NCBI GenBank assembly: GCA_016219795.1
Contig: JACRKK010000031.1
Span: 1-10,390 of the forward strand
Reading direction: 5' to 3'
DNA: 10,390 bases
DNA from: Candidatus Woesearchaeota archaeon
Lineage (GTDB): Archaea > Nanobdellota > Nanobdellia > Woesearchaeales > JACRKL01
The notes under the pieces are model-generated. The model was not told the DNA's origin, searched no databases, and was given only the letters and a program-made list of their open reading frames with translations. Each line of letters begins with the position of its first letter. Position 1 is the stretch's first letter. The translations under genes were made by a program, and so were the position numbers. This document shows positions 8,149 to 10,390 of this stretch, piece by piece.

Positions 8149-8464
8149 GCTCAAGCTCTTCCTCCGTTTTCTTAAGAATGAATGCAACTACCGTTTCCTT
8201 GTTTTTCTGTGCAGACTGCTCAAGTTGTTTAAGCGGTTTTTTGGAATCGGCAAGCATTTTTTCTGTTTCTTTGGCAAGCTCTTTGCGCACATCTTCCAAT
8301 TTTTTTTGACGATCTGCCTTTAGAGTCTCTTCATTTTTTCTAAGAAGTTCCAATGATTTATGCTTGCCTTCCCCAAGAATGTCTTGTTTTTTCTGATATG
8401 CGTTTTCAACAATCTGTTTTGCTTCCTCTTCTGCTTGCTTGATTTCTTTGATAGTATTCTGCAT
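8141..8464 (-). CDS. atpH: A-type ATP synthase subunit H (peripheral stalk)
   Basis: Subunit H pairs with E to make the peripheral stalk linking the membrane subunit I to the head. The 107-residue product is a single long coiled coil, rich in Glu, Lys, Gln and Ala (IKEIKQAEEEAKQIVENAYQ near the start), with no membrane segment; size and position as first ATPase gene fit the family. Such sequences are low in specific motifs, so identification leans on context. The ribosome binding site is unusual: a run of seven G (8476-8470) 5 nt before the ATG. The promoter lies in the dyad described at 8505-8544. Confidence 0.9.
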   Translation of the reverse strand: MQNTIKEIKQAEEEAKQIVENAYQKKQDILGEGKHKSLELLRKNEETLKADRQKKLEDVRKELAKETEKMLADSKKPLKQLEQSAQKNKETVVAFILKKTEEELEHV

Positions 8465-8504
8465 CTAAACCCCCCCGTTCCGTTGATTGGGTGCCCGTAT
8501 AAAT

Positions 8505-8544
8505 GGTTATACTAAAGAGAATATATATCCTATTTAGTATAACC
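8505..8544. promoter_or_regulatory. Perfect 12-bp dyad bracketing the operon TATA box
   Basis: GGTTATACTAAA (8505-8516) and its exact reverse complement TTTAGTATAACC (8533-8544) flank 16 bp containing ATATATAT (8521-8528). That box is about 60 nt upstream of the atpH start, giving an expected transcript start near 8499 and a leader of about 35 nt. The arrangement looks like an operator pair controlling the ATPase promoter, and perhaps also the divergent small gene, whose own TATA-like box is at 8551-8558. No known regulator is recognised from the arm sequence. Confidence 0.6.
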
Positions 8545-8550
8545 GTTTTC

Positions 8551-8558
8551 TATATATT
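8551..8558 (+). promoter_or_regulatory. TATA-like box of the divergent small gene
   Basis: TATATATT lies about 60 nt before the ATG at 8614. Initiation about 25 nt downstream (near 8580) would give a leader of about 34 nt containing GGTG (8602-8605), 8 nt before the ATG. A weak hairpin (8559-8566 with 8577-8584, one G-T pair) overlaps the expected start site. Confidence 0.4.
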
Positions 8559-8613
8559 CCTTAGCACAAGTTATTATGCTAGGGTTATTTTACTTCTGTA
8601 TGGTGTAAACACA

Positions 8614-8751
8614 ATGGCAACTGTAATACAACAATTGATATATTTTAGTATTTTTATGATGGGTTTTGTATTTGGCAGGCTAACTATTGCCGCCCAGTAC
8701 GCAATGATGAAACCAACACCCCCTAAACAGCCTCCTCAATCTGGGAAGTAA
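8614..8751 (+). CDS. Small single-span membrane protein, unknown function
   Basis: This 45-residue product is not recognised. It has a short polar N-terminus (MATVIQQ), one hydrophobic segment (about residues 8-28, LIYFSIFMMGFVFGRLTIAA) and a short Pro/Lys-rich tail (KPTPPKQPPQSGK). The frame is open upstream to 8503, but the 5-prime part overlaps promoter signals; the ATG at 8614 has GGTG 8 nt upstream and a TATA-like box at a sensible distance. It is divergent from the ATPase operon and shares its control region, and its last 29 nt overlap the 3-prime end of the AbrB/PhoU-like gene on the other strand. The clear membrane segment and promoter argue that it is real, but the length leaves doubt. 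A role linked to the ATPase is only a guess from position. Confidence 0.5.
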   Translation: MATVIQQLIYFSIFMMGFVFGRLTIAAQYAMMKPTPPKQPPQSGK

Positions 8752-9610
8752 TGCTCCAGTCCATCAAAACCTCACTAATACTGGTAAGGTAGTGTTTGAT
8801 GCGTTTTTTGTGATAGGTTTCTAAATCTTTTGGCGGCATGTCAGGCAACTTGTTGACTGCCTTGATAAGAGCTATAACCTTGGTGTAATCCCGGTTTTTG
8901 CTCTTTGCCGGGTCAGAAAGCAACATGTCCAACAGGTCTATAACACCCATGATTTCTTCCAGGAAATCCTTGTCCTTGCCTTCAATCGTGATGAGGTGGT
9001 CAACCAACCGTTCCAGGTCCTTAGCTACGAGGTCAATATAATGCAAATCCACAATATTCAGTTTTGATGAAGAGCGTGCAAGCATGGCAGAAATAACGGA
9101 TTTGTTGATGAAAATCTTGGCTTTATCCACTTCTTCCTCATAACGATCTATAAGCTCCTTTGAATAATTCTTCTGCATGATGAGGAGGATATTCTTGACC
9201 TTCTGCATCATGATTTTTAAGAGGGATTCAGATCCTGGAGGGCTGTAGGGAGAATGGCAGCTTATCTTGTTCTTTTCTATCTCCACTAGTTCAAGACCAA
9301 TCAGTTTCTTCTGTTCCAGAAGTTTTGTGGAATCTATCTCTTTTTCAAGGTCGATCTCAAAAGAATCCAAAGGATTGACATAGCAGGCAATGACCAGTTT
9401 GTTGATGATGTGTTTGTCATCGTCATTGAGCTTTAATTTCAGGTGGATGGGCTTTGGCTCCCCAATCTTGGGAGAGACGTGCAGACCACCATCTTTTGCT
9501 ATGTTCAAACTGACTTTGCTGTTACCTGTTATCTTGCTGCTTCGGCACCATGACGTAGGGAGGTAAAGATAGAGCATGTCCCCTGTTTTCTGGACTTTGC
9601 GGATTTCCAT
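8723..9610 (-). CDS. AbrB-type DNA-binding / PhoU-like regulator
   Basis: The 295-residue product resembles archaeal PhoU-family regulators that join an AbrB/SpoVT-like swapped-hairpin DNA-binding domain to a PhoU-like helical bundle. The N-terminus MEIRKVQKTGDMLYLYLPTSW is the typical opening of these proteins (family form: MEIRKVQ.TG...YVTLPK.W), and the strand-rich part covers about 1-60. From about 125 to 290 it is helical, with acidic helix stretches such as LVAKDLERLVDHLITIEG that recall the metal-binding PhoU helices. In bacteria PhoU restrains phosphate uptake; the archaeal forms are probably transcriptional or transporter regulators, but no phosphate genes are visible here. The transcript is likely leaderless. 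It does not belong to the ATPase operon, though it lies next to it. Confidence 0.8.
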   Translation of the reverse strand: MEIRKVQKTGDMLYLYLPTSWCRSSKITGNSKVSLNIAKDGGLHVSPKIGEPKPIHLKLKLNDDDKHIINKLVIACYVNPLDSFEIDLEKEIDSTKLLEQKKLIGLELVEIEKNKISCHSPYSPPGSESLLKIMMQKVKNILLIMQKNYSKELIDRYEEEVDKAKIFINKSVISAMLARSSSKLNIVDLHYIDLVAKDLERLVDHLITIEGKDKDFLEEIMGVIDLLDMLLSDPAKSKNRDYTKVIALIKAVNKLPDMPPKDLETYHKKRIKHYLTSISEVLMDWSITSQIEEAV

Positions 9611-9633
9611 ATAGGTAGGGGGTAAATAGGTGC

Positions 9634-9643
9634 TATTTATAAA
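9634..9643 (-). promoter_or_regulatory. TATA box of the AbrB/PhoU-like gene (leaderless transcript)
   Basis: The minus strand reads CTTTATAAATAG, close to the ideal archaeal TATA box, with its centre near 9639. Initiation about 25 nt downstream falls at about 9614, four bases from the ATG at 9610. The bases before the ATG (CCCCCTACCTAT) contain no ribosome binding site, which agrees with leaderless translation. Confidence 0.65.
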
Positions 9644-9678
9644 GATTGTGGGGGGTATGGGTAACTTATATTCGGCTT

Positions 9679-9796
9679 TATAGCCAATCCATTAATCTTA
9701 TGAACATTTGTAATGGATTGGCAGATAGCAAATCCAGTGTACAGTGTTAGGAGATGCATTACCCCAAAAGTTCATTTATTAACTGGATTTGCTATA
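9679..9796. repeat. 118-bp element of four TGGATTKGC copies in inverted pairs
   Basis: Two perfect inverted repeats lie side by side: 9683-9694 with 9711-9722 (12 bp arms, 16-nt spacer) and 9725-9738 with 9782-9795 (14 bp arms, 43-nt spacer). All four arms carry the same core: TAATGGATTGGC twice and ACTGGATTTGCTAT twice. The outer ends also match: TATAGCCAATCCA (9679-9691) against TGGATTTGCTATA (9784-9796) pairs at 12 of 13 positions. It could be a small non-autonomous mobile element with terminal inverted repeats, or a cluster of operator sites for one regulator. It lies between the unknown gene at 9832 and the promoter of the AbrB/PhoU-like gene. I see no gene inside it. Confidence 0.7.
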
Positions 9797-9831
9797 GTTC
9801 AGGAGAAAAGCACAATCATTTCCTTGGTGGG

Positions 9832-10113
9832 TCAGGACTTTGATTGCTTCTTGAGCTGCTCAAAGCGACCAGCCCTTGCTTTGTGCTGCAACTGAACAGC
9901 CCACCCTTGAATGTATTGTTCTTCTTCAATTTTTTTCAGGTCTTCTGGAGAGAGATTATGCTTATACTGCTTTGCCTTCTCAAAAAGAATTCCAAATTCT
10001 AATTCATTGAGTTCATGCATCTGTTCAGCAGTCAGATGCCTCTTTGGCTTGACTGTCCTTGCTTCTGCAAAGAGCTTTTCAAGTTCCTTATTAGTTATAC
10101 CTTCTTTTTCCAT
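9832..10113 (-). CDS. Unrecognised small charged protein
   Basis: From the chosen ATG this is a 93-residue, soluble, highly charged and mostly helical product (MEKEGITNKELEKLFAEART at the start; HLTAEQMHELNELEFGILFE in the middle; a Lys-rich end). It has Tyr/Gln-rich middle stretches, no membrane segment, no signal peptide and no cysteine. I do not recognise a family. The frame stays open to an ATG at 10182, which would add 23 residues, but that extension is encoded by a perfect inverted repeat (10117-10178), and a TATA-like CTTAAATAGG (10207-10198) would start transcription at or just after 10182, so I prefer 10113. A weak AAGG about 10 nt upstream could serve as ribosome binding site. Confidence 0.55.
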   Translation of the reverse strand: MEKEGITNKELEKLFAEARTVKPKRHLTAEQMHELNELEFGILFEKAKQYKHNLSPEDLKKIEEEQYIQGWAVQLQHKARAGRFEQLKKQSKS

Positions 10114-10116
10114 ATG

Positions 10117-10178
10117 TCGGAAACCTTCTGTGCGGGAACCACTTGCTTTAGCATGTTGAAGGAGCACAAGGTTTCCGA
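10117..10178 (-). promoter_or_regulatory. Leader hairpin just before the small unknown gene
   Basis: TCGGAAACCTT (10117-10127) and its exact complement AAGGTTTCCGA (10168-10178) form an 11-bp stem, extended by a 4-bp GTGC/GCAC stem (10130-10133 with 10164-10167) after a 2-nt bulge. On the minus-strand transcript the 3-prime arm holds the AAGG that could act as ribosome binding site, and the ATG at 10113 follows three bases later. If the shorter start is right, this hairpin would mask the site of translation initiation. Confidence 0.45.
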
Positions 10179-10197
10179 GCATGTCAAGAACCGCGTG

Positions 10198-10207
10198 CCT
10201 ATTTAAG
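10198..10207 (-). promoter_or_regulatory. Possible TATA box of the small unknown gene
   Basis: The minus strand reads CTTAAATAGG, giving an expected start near 10179 and a leader of about 65 nt to the ATG at 10113. Short complementary GCGTGC (10193-10198) and GCACGC (10217-10222) flank it. Confidence 0.35.
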
Positions 10208-10231
10208 ATTAAGAAAGCACGCCGCCTGCTT

Positions 10232-10273
10232 TACTTGAAAAAGTGTTTTGATAATAATTCGCTTTTTCAAGTA
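10232..10273. repeat. Perfect inverted repeat 1 of the hairpin cluster
   Basis: TACTTGAAAAAG (10232-10243) pairs exactly with CTTTTTCAAGTA (10262-10273), with an 18-nt A/T-rich spacer. This is the first of four inverted repeats that together cover 10232-10386 nearly without gaps. No coding sequence is supported in 10183-10390. Confidence 0.85.
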
Positions 10274-10299
10274 CTGAAAAATGTAAAGCATTTTTCAGT
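10273..10299. repeat. Perfect inverted repeat 2 of the hairpin cluster
   Basis: ACTGAAAAATG (10273-10283) pairs exactly with CATTTTTCAGT (10289-10299) around a 5-nt loop TAAAG; it shares base 10273 with the preceding repeat. It is the tightest hairpin in the window. The loop and its edge (TAAAGCA, 10284-10290) are complementary to TGCTTTA at 10227-10233. Confidence 0.85.
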
Positions 10300-10301
10300 T
10301 T

Positions 10302-10342
10302 CGCAGACTCGTTACAATTGCCATGTACAATACGAGTCTGCG
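10302..10342. repeat. Perfect inverted repeat 3 of the hairpin cluster
   Basis: CGCAGACTCGT (10302-10312) pairs exactly with ACGAGTCTGCG (10332-10342), with a 19-nt spacer that itself contains TACAAT twice. Its arms are richer in G/C than the others and unrelated to them in sequence. Confidence 0.85.
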
Positions 10343-10346
10343 CTAT

Positions 10347-10386
10347 GTTGAAAGTCGCAAAAACTAATCCTAACACGACTTTCAAC
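10347..10386. repeat. Perfect inverted repeat 4 of the hairpin cluster
   Basis: GTTGAAAGTCG (10347-10357) pairs exactly with CGACTTTCAAC (10376-10386), with an 18-nt spacer. It ends four bases before the window edge, so the cluster may continue outside. Confidence 0.85.
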
Positions 10387-10390
10387 TTTA

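Noticed and set aside
8149..8187. Longer start for subunit I (13 extra residues)
   Set aside because: The extension lies within the end of atpH, is strongly basic and unlike family N-termini; MFRVQPMSKLVVIG fits the family start.
7826..8323. 165-residue plus-strand open frame across the atpH/atpI junction
   Set aside because: It is antisense to two coding genes and its sequence mirrors their codon pattern.
8470..8476. C7 run as a possible sequencing frameshift
   Set aside because: It lies outside the coding sequence, just before the atpH start, and disrupts nothing.
8503..8613. N-terminal extension of the small membrane protein
   Set aside because: It would read through the dyad and the gene's own TATA-like box, and no ribosome binding site precedes 8503.
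10232..10386. CRISPR array
   Set aside because: The repeats are not copies of each other and there is no constant repeat-spacer period.

Overview
The window is archaeal. Its core is a complete A-type (V-like) H+/Na+ ATP synthase operon on the minus strand, in the euryarchaeal-style order H-I-K-E-C-F-A-B-D (running from 8464 down to 201). Several other features are archaeal as well: TATA-like boxes about 25-60 nt upstream of starts, GGAGG/AGGTGA ribosome binding sites, a probable leaderless gene, and a regulator joining an AbrB-like N-terminus to a PhoU-like helical domain. Composition leans to AT. I cannot fix the lineage from this window; a euryarchaeal or DPANN-type archaeon would fit.

Layout from left to right. 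1-200 is non-coding, with a 9-bp hairpin and oligo-T tracts (minus strand) that fit termination of the ATPase operon. 201-5924 encodes the A1 head and stalks (D, B, A, F, C, E), tightly packed with overlaps or short gaps. 5925-6048 is the only sizeable gap inside the operon; it holds an oligo-T tract, a TATA-like box and a perfect 14-bp palindrome, suggesting the membrane module (H-I-K) and the head module can be expressed separately. 6049-8464 encodes K (c-ring), I (a-type stator) and H (peripheral stalk). 8465-8613 is a divergent promoter region with a perfect 12-bp inverted repeat bracketing a TATA-like core. It faces the operon on one side and, on the other, a probable 45-residue single-span membrane protein (8614-8751). 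That small gene runs tail-to-tail into the AbrB/PhoU-like gene (8723-9610, minus). 9611-9831 holds a 118-bp element built of four copies of one motif in inverted pairs. 9832-10113 (or to 10182) is an unrecognised small charged protein. 10183-10390 contains no gene but is almost wholly made of abutting perfect hairpins.

The ATPase genes together form a rotary machine: A3B3 is the catalytic hexamer, D and F the rotor shaft, C the coupling to the c-ring (K), I the ion half-channels, and E and H the peripheral stalks. The most unusual part of the window is the right-hand 1.9 kb. There I count eight perfect inverted repeats with 11-14 bp arms, mostly of different sequence but often with 16-19 nt spacers, all outside secure coding sequence. 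That density is far above chance and is the best candidate for something undescribed.
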